Counted from the first letter of the stretch, positions 43,040 through 52,294 are shown. The stretch: 64,000 bases of DNA from Nitratireductor sp. (GCA_020637805.1 JACKJU010000006.1:1-64000), one strand, 5' to 3'. The notes: generated by a model not told the origin, from the sequence alone. A program made the numbers and translations.

Positions 43040-44380
43040 TCAAAATGCCCTCGTAAACGTCAGTTCGACGCCGGATGAGGTATAGCGATAGAGCGCTATG
43101 TCACTTTCCTGATCCTTGTAGAAAACGGAGAGAACAGGAGAGAATCCGGCAATCTGGAAGTTGTTTTTCTGGAAGGCGGCCCGTACCTCGTAGAACTTGT
43201 CCTCGCGTGCATGTGTGGCACCGGGGAAAAGTTCGTCGAACTTCCGTATTCCCGCCTTCACGCTTGCGGTCATCTGGATGCCGTGGCCTATCGGCGTTTC
43301 GATGCCGCCAAGCGCGTGGAAGCTGCGATAGCTGAACCATGGCCGGTCCGCCACGACTTCGCGCTCGTATCCGCCGCCAAGCGTCAGAGCCAGTCCCGGC
43401 GCGAATGCACGGCGCAGCGAGCCGGTCGTGCGGGTGGTGAAGGCCGTGGCGGCGTTGTCATTGTCGTAGCTGCGATGCATGTAGAGGACTTCGCCTGACA
43501 GCCACCATCCCGGCGAGAGGTTCCATTTCGCCGAAACCCGCCCGCCCAGGGCGCTGCTGCTGCCCTTCCAGCCGGCAAATTGCCGGTCGCCAATGAATTC
43601 TGCCAGCAACTGCGATCCGAGTTCGTTGCGGCGAATTCCGACACGCATTTCAGAATACTGTGTGTCGAACCCCTCGTTTGCGTATTCCGTGGCTCCGAGG
43701 GTCAGCGTAGCGTAGGTGGACAAGGTCTCCGACAGAACATGGTTGTAGCCGGCACTGACGCCGCCTTTCACACCGATCCCGGATTTCTGCCGCGCGTTCC
43801 TGTTTATCTTGAATGGCACTGCGCCGACATTGATCGTCGAACTGGAGGTGCCGTTGTTGATGTTTGTTGACGGTGCCAGTGAAAACCACGTTCCGAAGGA
43901 GAAACCTTCACGCGTGCCAAGCTGTCTCGACAGACGCTCAAGGCGACCGCGATCCTCGCCCAGGTCAGCGGCATCTGCTAGGCGATTGATGTGGTAGCCC
44001 GCAGCCTCGCGTTTTCCCTGGCTGATCAGGACGCGAACCAGTTCCGAGCGGACAGGATCCAGCGAGGGATCGCGCGCGACGATCTCCCGCAACAGCTTCT
44101 CGGCTTCGGCCAATCTGCCTGTACGGGCGTAGACCACGGCCAGAAGATAGGCAGCGGGCACCGCCTCGCGGCCGGAAAAGCGGTTTTTCTTCAGCGTGTC
44201 TTCAGCACCAGCATAGTCGCCTTCGGCAATCATCTGCTGCGCCTGGTCGAACGGTGTCTGCCCCGATGCCTCACGGATATCTACGATGCCAGAAAAAGCC
44301 GCCAGCACGCAAAGAAGCCGCGCGGTCCCCAAAAGGGACCGGCGGCATCGGCCTGCAATCTTCCCGAAACCGGCGAACAT
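43040..44380 (-). CDS. Surface lipoprotein assembly modifier (Slam), type XI secretion outer-membrane protein
   Basis: 446 residues. A signal peptide (hydrophobic core RLLCVLAAFSGIVDI, cut near residue 41) is followed by TPR-like helices to about residue 160 (AQQMIAEGDYAGAEDTLKKN, LAVVYARTGRLAEAEKLLRE) and then a ~14-strand beta-barrel of alternating residues ending in VELTFTRAF with a terminal Phe, as outer-membrane barrels do. This is the Slam/DUF560 architecture. Slam proteins move specific lipoproteins across the outer membrane. The partner lipoprotein lies 22 bases upstream in the same operon. AAGGGG precedes the ATG. Confidence 0.82.
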   Translation of the reverse strand: MFAGFGKIAGRCRRSLLGTARLLCVLAAFSGIVDIREASGQTPFDQAQQMIAEGDYAGAEDTLKKNRFSGREAVPAAYLLAVVYARTGRLAEAEKLLREIVARDPSLDPVRSELVRVLISQGKREAAGYHINRLADAADLGEDRGRLERLSRQLGTREGFSFGTWFSLAPSTNINNGTSSSTINVGAVPFKINRNARQKSGIGVKGGVSAGYNHVLSETLSTYATLTLGATEYANEGFDTQYSEMRVGIRRNELGSQLLAEFIGDRQFAGWKGSSSALGGRVSAKWNLSPGWWLSGEVLYMHRSYDNDNAATAFTTRTTGSLRRAFAPGLALTLGGGYEREVVADRPWFSYRSFHALGGIETPIGHGIQMTASVKAGIRKFDELFPGATHAREDKFYEVRAAFQKNNFQIAGFSPVLSVFYKDQESDIALYRYTSSGVELTFTRAF

Positions 44381-44402
44381 GCAGTTGCCCCTTGGCCGAA
44401 CC

Positions 44403-45506
44403 CTACTTCTTCACACCACCCAGAGTTCCGGAAATCACGTAGTCGCTGGCGCTGCCATTCAGGTCGGCATTGCCCTCGATAAGCACGGCTGCGGCTGTCT
44501 CGCTGGCATCTGGGCCGAAGAATGCGCCTATAGCCTCGTTGTAGCTGGATGTTCCGACCTGGTTGCCGGCGGCGTCCACCAGCATCGCGGTTCCGTCGTA
44601 ATTCGAGCCGTTGATGTCTGCGTTGATGGCAAGGCCGTCGATATTCGAATTGAGGTCAACTGGCGTTCCGTTGTCGTTGCCATTGAGCGCGGCTCCGCTG
44701 ATACCGCCGGTGACCTTGCCCTTGTCGAAGTCGGCAACCAGTTCGACGGTGCCATCCTTGAAATACATCGATTTCATGGTGCCGTTGTCATTGTAGTAGG
44801 ACTGGCCGGATTCGTAGAAACCCTTGTAGGTGGCTGTACCCTTCTTCGGCATGCTGGTGGTATTCTCGCCGATAAACCCAACAGCGTATGTGGCATTTGG
44901 ATCGCCCGTTGCGCCTTCGCGGTAACGCACCGTGGTGCCGTATTTCATCACGATCTGTTCGACGAACTGGTTGTTGCTGTCGTAGATGTTGTAGACGCCC
45001 ACAGTGGAAACGGCTGCATTGGCGTCCTCGGCTTGCGGATTGGCGAAGTTGCCGTTCTCGAAATACACATTGCCCTTGGCATCCTTCATTCCGGCAATCG
45101 CCGTGCCGTTTTCCAGCGTGTCTGGCGAACTTGCGCTGATCAGGGCAGCAGGCGCCATGGCATTGCCCTGATAGGGTGCCGGGTTCGTGTCTTCTGTGGC
45201 CGAGCCCTCGATCTCGATGCCACCCCTGGCCGAGCGCTCGACAACAGCCGTGGAAGTCGGGTTGTGGCTGGAGGTTGGCAGTCCGGTGTAGGAATTCGTG
45301 CCCGAAGTGAAGTCCGAGGCCACGCGGAAGGCGATTGCCCTTCCTTTTGCGGTTACCGGCAATGACTGGCCGGCTCCACCGCCAGCGCCACCCGTTCCGC
45401 CGCCTGCCGCGCCGCCGCCGCTTCCGGCGCCACCGCCAACGCAGCCTGCTAGCAGGGAACCGGCTGCGGCGATGAGAAACGTTTCGCGAAAAAATTTGAT
45501 GGTCAT
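44403..45506 (-). CDS. TbpB-like surface lipoprotein, likely Slam substrate
   Basis: 367 residues. The lipobox LLAGC at 18-22 gives Cys22 as the lipid-modified start; it is followed by a Gly/Ala-rich linker of about 25 residues, as in surface-exposed lipoproteins. The C-terminal ~150 residues match the transferrin-binding-protein beta-barrel type: TATYKGFYESGQ, ELVADFDKGKVTGGISGAAL and IGAFFGPDASETAAAVLIEG (the GxFxGPxAxE motif). Slam clients carry exactly this barrel. No transferrin would be available to such a bacterium, so the ligand is unknown. GGGGGGCAGGAG lies upstream of the ATG, after a 55-base leader hairpin. Confidence 0.8.
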   Translation of the reverse strand: MTIKFFRETFLIAAAGSLLAGCVGGGAGSGGGAAGGGTGGAGGGAGQSLPVTAKGRAIAFRVASDFTSGTNSYTGLPTSSHNPTSTAVVERSARGGIEIEGSATEDTNPAPYQGNAMAPAALISASSPDTLENGTAIAGMKDAKGNVYFENGNFANPQAEDANAAVSTVGVYNIYDSNNQFVEQIVMKYGTTVRYREGATGDPNATYAVGFIGENTTSMPKKGTATYKGFYESGQSYYNDNGTMKSMYFKDGTVELVADFDKGKVTGGISGAALNGNDNGTPVDLNSNIDGLAINADINGSNYDGTAMLVDAAGNQVGTSSYNEAIGAFFGPDASETAAAVLIEGNADLNGSASDYVISGTLGGVKK

Positions 45507-45853
45507 GAGAAATCTCCTGCCCCCCTACGCAACACCTGCAGGAATCCCGCTGCCATTACGGAACTTGGGGCGAAGTCCGTATTGAAGCAGCGGGATTGGA
45601 AGTGGTTGCCCACACACCGGGAAGTATCCGAACCGGCGCAATTGCTTCAATCACCCGATCGGGTGAAAAGAGGTGACTTAAGTTGTCTGGCGGGCCTTGA
45701 AGCATGAAATTCCGGGCGGTTTCGTGCGTGAGATGCTGGCGAAGGTGCGCCCTTTCGAATGGGTTCAAACTCCGCGTGAATTCAGATTTTGCTTGAGCGG
45801 CCGGGTGCACTCGTGCAATCCGTTTGAAAGGGAATTCCAAGGCGGTCGAGGGA
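45507..45853. other. Divergent intergenic region between the lipoprotein and sorC-type genes
   Basis: About 350 bases. Apart from the leader hairpin (45543-45597) I see no gene. The region must hold the promoters for both directions. I looked for a Fur box, because TbpB-type systems are often iron-regulated, and found none. Confidence 0.45.
45543..45597 (-). promoter_or_regulatory. 55-base leader hairpin upstream of the TbpB-like lipoprotein gene
   Basis: AATCCCGCTGC (45543-45553) pairs perfectly with GCAGCGGGATT (45587-45597). Inside, TACGGAACTT and AAGTCCGTA pair with one bulged base around a six-base loop. The hairpin starts 37 bases upstream of the lipoprotein ATG, so it should form in the mRNA leader. 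It may be a transcription attenuator, an RNA-binding-protein site or a stability element; no T-run follows. Confidence 0.6.
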
Positions 45854-46801
45854 ATGTCGAGCAGCAGGAAAAAGCGTTCAAAGTGGCTGGACGATGCAGC
45901 AAGGGCAGCATGGCTCTACTACATCGGCGGGTTGCGGCAGGACCAGATAGCAGACAAGTTCGGCGTGTCGCGGCAGAAGGCACAGCGGCTGGTGTCGCTT
46001 GCCGTGTCCGAGAAGATCGTCAAGTTCAGGATCGACCACCCGATTGCCGAATGCCTGGACCTTGCCGAAAAGCTCAAGTCGAAATACGGCCTGTCCTATT
46101 GCGAAGTGGCGCCTTCCGATGGCGAGGATTCCAGCTTCGGAATTGCCCAGTTGGCTGCTGCCAAGATGGAGAAATGGCTGAAACGCGAAGACCCCATCAT
46201 CATGGCGGTCGGCACGGGCAGAAGCCTGAGAGCCGCCGTCGAACAGCTCAGTCCGATGGATTGTTCGCAGCACAAGGTCGTTTCGCTGACAGGCAACATT
46301 TCGCCAGATGGTTCGGCGGCGTACTACAACGTCATCTTCACCTTGAGCGATATCGTCAACGTGCGTTCTTTCCCGATGCCGCTACCGGTATTCGCGAGTT
46401 CGGCAAGCGAACGCGAAATGCTCCATGCGCAGCAGATGATCCGTCCAACGCTCGCACTTGCCGCCAAGGCGCAGGTAACCTTTGTCGGGATTGGCGACCT
46501 TACAGACAATGCTCCGCTTGTCCTCGATGGTTTCATCAGCAAGGAAGAACTTGCCGAATTGAGGCAGGTTGGCGCTGTGGGTGAAATCACCGGCAGGGTC
46601 TACGACAAAGGCGGCCGGTTCATCGACGGCCTCACCAATGAACGCGTTGCGAGTGCGGAGTTGCCGTCCACAGCGTCCAGCCTCGTCGTAGCCATCGCCA
46701 AGGGTGCCGTGAAGATCGAGCCGATGCGCGGCGCACTCACTGGCGGGCTGGTCAACGGGCTGATCACCGACGAGCTTTCCGCTATCGAACTGCTGAAATA
46801 G
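45854..46801 (+). CDS. SorC/DeoR-type sugar-responsive regulator
   Basis: 315 residues. An N-terminal helix-turn-helix (WLYYIGGLRQDQIADKFGVS, RQKAQRLVSLAVSEKIV) precedes a SorC sugar-phosphate-binding domain with IMAVGTGRSLRAAVEQL and VTFVGIGDLTDNAPLVL. SorC family members sense phosphorylated sugars. ATG 45854 (MSSSRKKRSKW) follows CGAGGGA; an alternative TTG at 45824 exists. Glucokinase follows 23 bases later on the same strand, suggesting control of a sugar pathway. Confidence 0.86.
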   Translation: MSSSRKKRSKWLDDAARAAWLYYIGGLRQDQIADKFGVSRQKAQRLVSLAVSEKIVKFRIDHPIAECLDLAEKLKSKYGLSYCEVAPSDGEDSSFGIAQLAAAKMEKWLKREDPIIMAVGTGRSLRAAVEQLSPMDCSQHKVVSLTGNISPDGSAAYYNVIFTLSDIVNVRSFPMPLPVFASSASEREMLHAQQMIRPTLALAAKAQVTFVGIGDLTDNAPLVLDGFISKEELAELRQVGAVGEITGRVYDKGGRFIDGLTNERVASAELPSTASSLVVAIAKGAVKIEPMRGALTGGLVNGLITDELSAIELLK

Positions 46802-46824
46802 ACGAGGAACAAGGCCCTTCCGCC

Positions 46825-47829
46825 ATGCACGCATTTCCCATTCTTGCGGCCGATATCGGCGGAACCAATGCGCGCTTCACTGTCGTCGAGGCAGATGGGC
46901 GAACCGCGCCGCTGGGCACGTTCGGCACGCGTGATTTCGAAAGTGCCGAGGCTGCCGCATGCCATGCGCTTGAGAGCTGGCCGGGCGAACGTCCGCAGGC
47001 TGCGGTCATGGCTCTGGCCTGTCCGATATCAGGCGATACCTTTCCCCTGACCAATGCCGACTGGGAGATCGTGCCCGCAGAATTCCTGGAAATGACCGGT
47101 TTCCTGCAGCTTTCGGTCATGAACGATTTCATGGCGCAGGGATTGGCTTCGATAACCCTTCCGATGAAGGATCTGCACCAGATTGGCGGTGCGGCGCGTG
47201 ACGAAGATGCTCCCCGCGTCATCGTCGGTCCCGGAACCGGCCTCGGGGTGGCGCTTGCAGTAAAGGCGGATGAGAAGTGGGTGGTCATTCCCGGCGAGGG
47301 CGGCCATGTCGATCTTGGGCCGCGCTCGGAGCGTGAATTTGCCATCTGGCCCTTCCTGCGCAAGCAGGCCGGCCGGATGGAAGCGGAACTCGCGATCTCC
47401 GGCCAGGGGCTGGAAAACCTGTGTCGCGCTGTCCGGCGGGCTGACGGGCTGGAACCGGGAAGCATGCGCGCCGCCGAGATTTCGAAGCTTGCGCTGGCGG
47501 ATGAAGACGTGCACGCACGTGAAGCGGTCGAGACCATGACCAGGCTGCTGGCCCGGCTTGCGGGCGATCTTGCGATCACCACGATGGCGCGGGGAGGCAT
47601 ATACTTGGCAGGCGGTATCGCCCAGCATGTGCTTCCGATCCTGGACGCGCCGGAGTTCCGGACTACATTCGACGACAAGACGCCGTTCTCGGCAATCATG
47701 CGCGAGATGCCGATCTACGTGATGACGGCAAAGGATGCGGCGATTACCGGCATTGCAGGCTATGTATGCAATCCGGAGCGCTTTGCGCCCGGCAACGGCA
47801 TCCGGCATTTCCGGCACAAGGCGCACTGA
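46825..47829 (+). CDS. glk: Glucokinase
   Basis: 334 residues of the Glk (ROK-unrelated, proteobacterial) type: the ATP-binding loop LAADIGGTNARFTVVE at the start, sugar-site motifs PLTNADWEIVP and MNDFMAQGLA (catalytic Asp), then PGTGLGVALAV and EGGHVDLGPRSEREF. It phosphorylates glucose with ATP. It is co-directional with the SorC gene and convergent with the acyl-CoA ligase (8 bases between stops). The ribosome site is AAGG preceding the ATG. Confidence 0.92.
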   Translation: MHAFPILAADIGGTNARFTVVEADGRTAPLGTFGTRDFESAEAAACHALESWPGERPQAAVMALACPISGDTFPLTNADWEIVPAEFLEMTGFLQLSVMNDFMAQGLASITLPMKDLHQIGGAARDEDAPRVIVGPGTGLGVALAVKADEKWVVIPGEGGHVDLGPRSEREFAIWPFLRKQAGRMEAELAISGQGLENLCRAVRRADGLEPGSMRAAEISKLALADEDVHAREAVETMTRLLARLAGDLAITTMARGGIYLAGGIAQHVLPILDAPEFRTTFDDKTPFSAIMREMPIYVMTAKDAAITGIAGYVCNPERFAPGNGIRHFRHKAH

Positions 47830-47837
47830 AACAGGTT

Positions 47838-49358
47838 TCAGTCCAGCATCCTGCGCAGTTCCGTCTTAAGCACCTTGCCGTAATTGTTCTTCGGCAGGCT
47901 CACGACGAAGCGGTAGGTCTTTGGGCGCTTGAAGCGGGCGATGTTTTCAAGGCAATGGGTATCCAGCGCGGCCTCGTCGGTGCCCATCCCCTCGTTCAGC
48001 ACGACGAAGGCACAGACCGTCTCTCCCCATTCCGCATCCGGCCTGCCGATCACCGAAACCTCGGAGACCGCAGGATGGGTCAGGAGCGCCTCCTCGACTT
48101 CGCGGGGGTAGATGTTGGTGCCACCCGAGATGATGACATCCTTCGAACGGTCCTTCATCGTCAGGAACCCGTCCTCGTCGAGCGAACCGACATCGCCGGT
48201 CCAGAGCCATCCATCGCGGATTGCATTGGCGGTCGCATCGGGATTGTTCCAGTATCCCTTCATCACGGGAGCGCCGCGAACCGCGATTTCTCCGCTTTGA
48301 CCGGGTTCAACAGGATTGCCACGCTCATCGAGAACCGCAACCTCGACGCAGGATTGAGCCGTGCCCACGGAGGAAAGCCGCTCTCGCCAGCGCGGATGAT
48401 TGCGGTCGTTGACCTGCGCCCTTGAGAGGGCAGTAATGGTCATGGGGCTTTCACCCTGTCCGTAGATCTGGACAAATCGCGGTCCGAGTTCTTCGACCGC
48501 TTCCACGATGTCGGCCAGGTACATCGGCCCGCCGCCATAGACAATGGTCCGAATTCCTTCGCCGGTATCGCCGGACCGGCGGGCATGTTCGACCAGGCGC
48601 TTGACCATCGTTGGAGCGGCGAACATGTGAAGGTTGCCGATTTCTCGCGCCGCGCCGAATATTTCCGCGGGCTCGAAGCCGCCCGACTCGGGGACCACAT
48701 GGCGGGCTGCCTTTAGAACGTGCATGAAGTTGTACAGGCCCGCGCCATGGCTCATCGGCGCGGCGTAGAAGGCTGCGTCTCCCTCGAATACCTCGTCCAC
48801 GTCCACGAAGTAGGAAAAGGTCATGGCGTGGATATTGCCATGGGTGATCATCACGCCCTTCGGTCTGCCGGTCGTGCCGGAGGTGTAGAATAGCCAGGCC
48901 ATGTCGTCGCGATTGCGTGGCTCCGGGGTAGAGAGCCGCGCACCATTGCAAAGGGCCTCGAAGGCAGGTGAATGCAGATCGATCACGGTTTCGACGCAGG
49001 GAGGCAGGACACCTGCAAGATCCTCGCCATGCGAGCCGGAAACAAAGGTGATACGGCTGCCCGAATTTTCCATGATCCACGCTGCTTCACGCGGGTGCAG
49101 CTTTGCATTGATAGGGACCGCCACGGCGCCGGCATACCAGATGCCATAGAGCGCAACGAGATATTCGGGCAGGTTCTTGGCGAATACGGCAATGCGGTCC
49201 CCGGCAGCGATTCCGTGGCTGTTTCGCAGGGCGTGGCCGAGCGCGGCTGCGGAGCCTGCAAAGCTTGCGTAATCCAAAAGCAGAGTGGTGCCGGACATCA
49301 GCGCCGGATTTTCCGCATGCAGCTTTCCGGTGCGGTGCAGCCATTCGGCAACGTTCAT
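47838..49358 (-). CDS. AMP-dependent acyl-CoA synthetase/ligase
   Basis: 506 residues. The adenylation motif YTSGTTGRPKGVMITHGN, the A5-like QIYGQGESPMTITALSR, the hinge region TGDVGSLDEDGFL and the catalytic lysine near NNYGKVLKTELRR are present, so it should activate a carboxylic acid to its CoA thioester. The acyl specificity cannot be told; medium-chain or aromatic acids are possible. Its ATG overlaps the hemD stop (ATGA), with AGGAGGG inside hemD. That coupling to a haem gene is functionally odd and probably reflects the rearrangement described in the findings. Confidence 0.88.
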   Translation of the reverse strand: MNVAEWLHRTGKLHAENPALMSGTTLLLDYASFAGSAAALGHALRNSHGIAAGDRIAVFAKNLPEYLVALYGIWYAGAVAVPINAKLHPREAAWIMENSGSRITFVSGSHGEDLAGVLPPCVETVIDLHSPAFEALCNGARLSTPEPRNRDDMAWLFYTSGTTGRPKGVMITHGNIHAMTFSYFVDVDEVFEGDAAFYAAPMSHGAGLYNFMHVLKAARHVVPESGGFEPAEIFGAAREIGNLHMFAAPTMVKRLVEHARRSGDTGEGIRTIVYGGGPMYLADIVEAVEELGPRFVQIYGQGESPMTITALSRAQVNDRNHPRWRERLSSVGTAQSCVEVAVLDERGNPVEPGQSGEIAVRGAPVMKGYWNNPDATANAIRDGWLWTGDVGSLDEDGFLTMKDRSKDVIISGGTNIYPREVEEALLTHPAVSEVSVIGRPDAEWGETVCAFVVLNEGMGTDEAALDTHCLENIARFKRPKTYRFVVSLPKNNYGKVLKTELRRMLD

Positions 49359-50068
49359 GATTGCCCTCCTGCCAGTTTCTGCAAAGCGTCCAGCATCGAC
49401 GCCTCATTTGGCCATTGAGCCACCTGTACATGGCCGAACATACCCAGTTCTGCTGCAACATTTGGCGAAATTGCTACCGCGTGGATCCGCTTGGTACTGG
49501 CTTCGAGCCCAGCTGAAGAGACAATGCCAGTGAAGTGGCGGGCGGCAGCCGGAGAATAGAAGAAGGCGGCATCCGCGCTGCCCAGTGCATTTCCAAGTCT
49601 TTCCACTGGCGGTGACAGGCGTTCCACGGAATATGTCTCTGCAAGCGTGAGTGTGATGCCGCTGCCCTCCAGGGCACCCTCCATGTCGAAGGCGCGTTCG
49701 GTTCCGGACGGATAGGCGAGATGCGCAGTCCTGCCCTCGAAGTGTTGCAGGATGGTCTGCGAGAGCGCGGCGGCATCGCCCGCACCAGTAACCACCGTGT
49801 CGAAGCCCGCTTCTAGCGCGGCCTTTGCCGTTTTCTCTCCGACGGCGAAAGCCGGTTTAGCGCTAAACTGTGAGGCTGTTTCCGCCGGAAGCGTGGCGAT
49901 CGCGGAAGCGGACGTGAAGATGATACCGTCGAAATGCGTGCCCGGTAGGCTCTTGCCCGTCGCTCCCAATTCGGAAAGGGGCAATGATATCGCCTCAAAA
50001 CCAAGTGCGGCGAGCTTGCGAGCGGTTCGCCGGTTACCGTCCTCGGTCCTCGTTAGCAACACCTTCAA
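49355..50068 (-). CDS. hemD: Uroporphyrinogen-III synthase
   Basis: 237 residues, divergent in sequence as is normal for HemD: it begins MKVLLTRTEDGNRRTARKLA, has FTSASAI near 50, FAVGEKTAKAA, and the second-domain FYSPAAARHF and AISPNVAAELG. It closes the linear tetrapyrrole made by HemC, with ring inversion. It lies 9 bases after hemC. The usual next genes, mic60 and hemY, are not adjacent but 4.6 kb away on the other strand. Confidence 0.87.
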   Translation of the reverse strand: MKVLLTRTEDGNRRTARKLAALGFEAISLPLSELGATGKSLPGTHFDGIIFTSASAIATLPAETASQFSAKPAFAVGEKTAKAALEAGFDTVVTGAGDAAALSQTILQHFEGRTAHLAYPSGTERAFDMEGALEGSGITLTLAETYSVERLSPPVERLGNALGSADAAFFYSPAAARHFTGIVSSAGLEASTKRIHAVAISPNVAAELGMFGHVQVAQWPNEASMLDALQKLAGGQS

Positions 50069-50077
50069 GGGCAGGCC

Positions 50078-51019
50078 TCAGGTCCAGTCGTCGAAAAATC
50101 CGTCACCCGCCTGCTCGCGCAGCCGCATGGCGGCTTCCGTGCCCAGCGATTCCGCGTTCTGCCAGTGGCCGGCCAGGTGCACATCGTGGGATTCGGTGCC
50201 GTCCGGCTTGAGTATCAGGCCGTGGAACAGGAGCATGTCGTTGTCGAACTCGGCATATCCGGCAAGCGGCGTGCGGCAGGAGCCGTCGAGTTCGCGCAGA
50301 AAGGCACGCTCGGCTTCCAGGCGAACAGCCGTCACATGGTCGTGGATTGGGGCGAGCAGGTTCGAAATGCGTTCGTCACCTGTCCGCGATTCAATGCAGA
50401 TTGCGCCCTGGCCAGGCGCGGGCGGAAAGGATTTCTCATCCATTGTCGAACGGATGATATCCTGCATGCCGAGACGATTGAGACCGGCCACGGCGAGAAG
50501 CGTTGCATCGACCTGTCCCTCTTCGAGTTTCTTGAGGCGGGTCTGCACATTGCCCCGGAAATTGACAACCTTCAGGTCCGGACGCATGCGCAGCAGCAAT
50601 GCCTTGCGGCGCAGGGAGGACGACCCGACCACGGCACCCTCGGGCAACTCGTCGACATTTTCGTAATTGTTCGAGATGAATGCATCCTGCGCCGCTTCGC
50701 GCGGGAGATAGCATGAAAGTTCGAGCCCGTCCGGCAGAGCAGTCGGCATGTCCTTGGTGGAATGAACCGCGATATCGATGCGCCCGTCTGCAAGGCGTTC
50801 CTCGATTTCCTCGGTGAACAACCCTTTGCCGCCGATCTCGGAAAGCGGCCTGTCCAGCACGCGGTCACCCTTGGTGGATATGACCTCGATCTCCACTTGG
50901 AGGTCCATTTCGTGCGCGGCGATGAGCCGGTCGCGAACCTCGTTTGCCTGAGCGAGGGCGAGCTGGCTGCCCCGGGTGCCAATTCGGATCATGTTTTCTG
51001 TTGTATCTGCGGAAGCCAT
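50078..51019 (-). CDS. hemC: Porphobilinogen deaminase (hydroxymethylbilane synthase)
   Basis: 313 residues. Motifs: IRIGTRGSQLALAQANEVRD, VHSTKDMPTALPDGL (catalytic Asp), GAVVGSSSLRRKA, and GSCRTPLAGYAE with the cysteine that carries the dipyrromethane cofactor. It joins four porphobilinogens into hydroxymethylbilane. It is divergent from tsaD, a conserved alphaproteobacterial arrangement; a dispersed two-hairpin repeat sits in the promoter region between them. The start is ATG 51019, with ATG 50992 as an alternative closer to the family start. Confidence 0.95.
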   Translation of the reverse strand: MASADTTENMIRIGTRGSQLALAQANEVRDRLIAAHEMDLQVEIEVISTKGDRVLDRPLSEIGGKGLFTEEIEERLADGRIDIAVHSTKDMPTALPDGLELSCYLPREAAQDAFISNNYENVDELPEGAVVGSSSLRRKALLLRMRPDLKVVNFRGNVQTRLKKLEEGQVDATLLAVAGLNRLGMQDIIRSTMDEKSFPPAPGQGAICIESRTGDERISNLLAPIHDHVTAVRLEAERAFLRELDGSCRTPLAGYAEFDNDMLLFHGLILKPDGTESHDVHLAGHWQNAESLGTEAAMRLREQAGDGFFDDWT

Positions 51020-51080
51020 TTTCTTTGCGGACAGTTCCTGTTACTGGGAGCCTGCTTGCCGAGAAGCGGCTCGAATTCGT

Positions 51081-51187
51081 GCCTGGATCGTTTCACCTTC
51101 AGGCGGAAACGAATGCTCCCGGCAAACAACTGAACTCTTTCATGCATTTCGATTTCGCCGATTCCGTCAAAATCGAAACTGCTCTAG
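51081..51187 (+). repeat. Dispersed two-hairpin repeat, copy B (between hemC and tsaD)
   Basis: Hairpin one: TCGTTTC...GAAACGA with CCT/AGG inside (51089-51111). Hairpin two: TTTCGATTT (51147-51155 region) pairs with AAATCGAAA around CGCCGATTCCGTCA. The two are joined by CGGCAAACAACTGAA. Same element as copies A, C and D. It occupies most of the hemC-tsaD gap. Confidence 0.8.
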
Positions 51188-51217
51188 CGGTCTTAAAAGG
51201 TTTTACAACTCCATACA

Positions 51218-52294
51218 ATGCGCGTTCTGGGAATTGAGACAAGTTGCGACGAAACGGCAGCAGCCGTTGTCGAAAGGGACGAAGAGGGCCGTGGCCACAT
51301 CCTCTCGAACGTCGTCTATTCGCAGATTTCCGAACATGCCGAATTCGGAGGCGTTGTTCCGGAAATCGCGGCGCGGGCGCATCTGTCGATTCTCGACAAG
51401 CTGATTGCCGCTGCCCTTGCAGAAGCAAGAATGTCGCTTGGCGATGTGGACGCCATCGCGGTCACAGCCGGTCCCGGCCTGATTGGTGGCCTGATAACCG
51501 GCATGATGACCGCCAAGGCGTTGGCTGCGGCAAGCGGCAAACCCTATTTTGCGATCAATCACCTGGAAGGCCACGCCCTTACGCCACGCCTGACGGCGGG
51601 CATTGCGTTTCCCTATCTTCTGCTTCTCGTATCAGGCGGGCACACGCAGTTTGTCGAGGTGGCCGGTCTTGCCGACTACACGCGTCTTGCCACGACGATA
51701 GATGATGCGCTGGGCGAGGCATTCGACAAGACGGCGAAGCTTCTGGCGCTCGGGTATCCAGGCGGGCCGCAAGTTGAGGCTCAGGCAAAAAAGGGAAATC
51801 CCGCGCGTTTCGATTTTCCAAGGCCATTGACCTCGAAAGGCGAGACGAATTTCTCGTTCTCTGGCCTCAAGACGGCGGTACGCCAGGCGGCGAAGAAGCT
51901 TGAACCTCTGACCGACCAGGACGTCGCGGATATCTGCGCGTCGTTCCAGGCTGCAATCGTCGATGTGCTTTGCGACCGGACGCGAAAGATGATTGCCCTG
52001 TTCGAGGACCGCAATCCCGGTGCCGCCGGACACCTGGTGCTGGCAGGTGGTGTCGCCGCAAATCAGGAGATCCGGTCCAGCCTCGAAGCGATTGTCGCCG
52101 AAGCCGGATGGACGCTTGATGCGCCGCCCCTTGCCTTGTGTACTGACAATGCGGCAATGATCGCCTGGGCAGGACTTGAACGCATGGACAAGTTTCCGCC
52201 GTCGCCCTTCGAGCTTGCCCCCCGGTCACGCTGGCCACTGGACGAAGTGTCTGACGCTGTGGTCGGTTCGGGGCGGCGTGGTCCGAAGGCTTGA
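51218..52294 (+). CDS. tsaD: tRNA N6-threonylcarbamoyladenosine transferase TsaD
   Basis: 358 residues. Family motifs: VLGIETSCDETAAAVV at the start, EIAARAHL, the metal-binding NHLEGHALTPR (His residues), LLVSGGHTQFVEV, and the C-terminal GGVAANQEIR and CTDNAAMIAWAG. With TsaB and TsaE it installs t6A37 in tRNAs that read ANN codons, including the tRNA-Thr in this window. It starts the tsaD-gpsA-EVE-methyltransferase run on the plus strand. Confidence 0.96.
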   Translation: MRVLGIETSCDETAAAVVERDEEGRGHILSNVVYSQISEHAEFGGVVPEIAARAHLSILDKLIAAALAEARMSLGDVDAIAVTAGPGLIGGLITGMMTAKALAAASGKPYFAINHLEGHALTPRLTAGIAFPYLLLLVSGGHTQFVEVAGLADYTRLATTIDDALGEAFDKTAKLLALGYPGGPQVEAQAKKGNPARFDFPRPLTSKGETNFSFSGLKTAVRQAAKKLEPLTDQDVADICASFQAAIVDVLCDRTRKMIALFEDRNPGAAGHLVLAGGVAANQEIRSSLEAIVAEAGWTLDAPPLALCTDNAAMIAWAGLERMDKFPPSPFELAPRSRWPLDEVSDAVVGSGRRGPKA

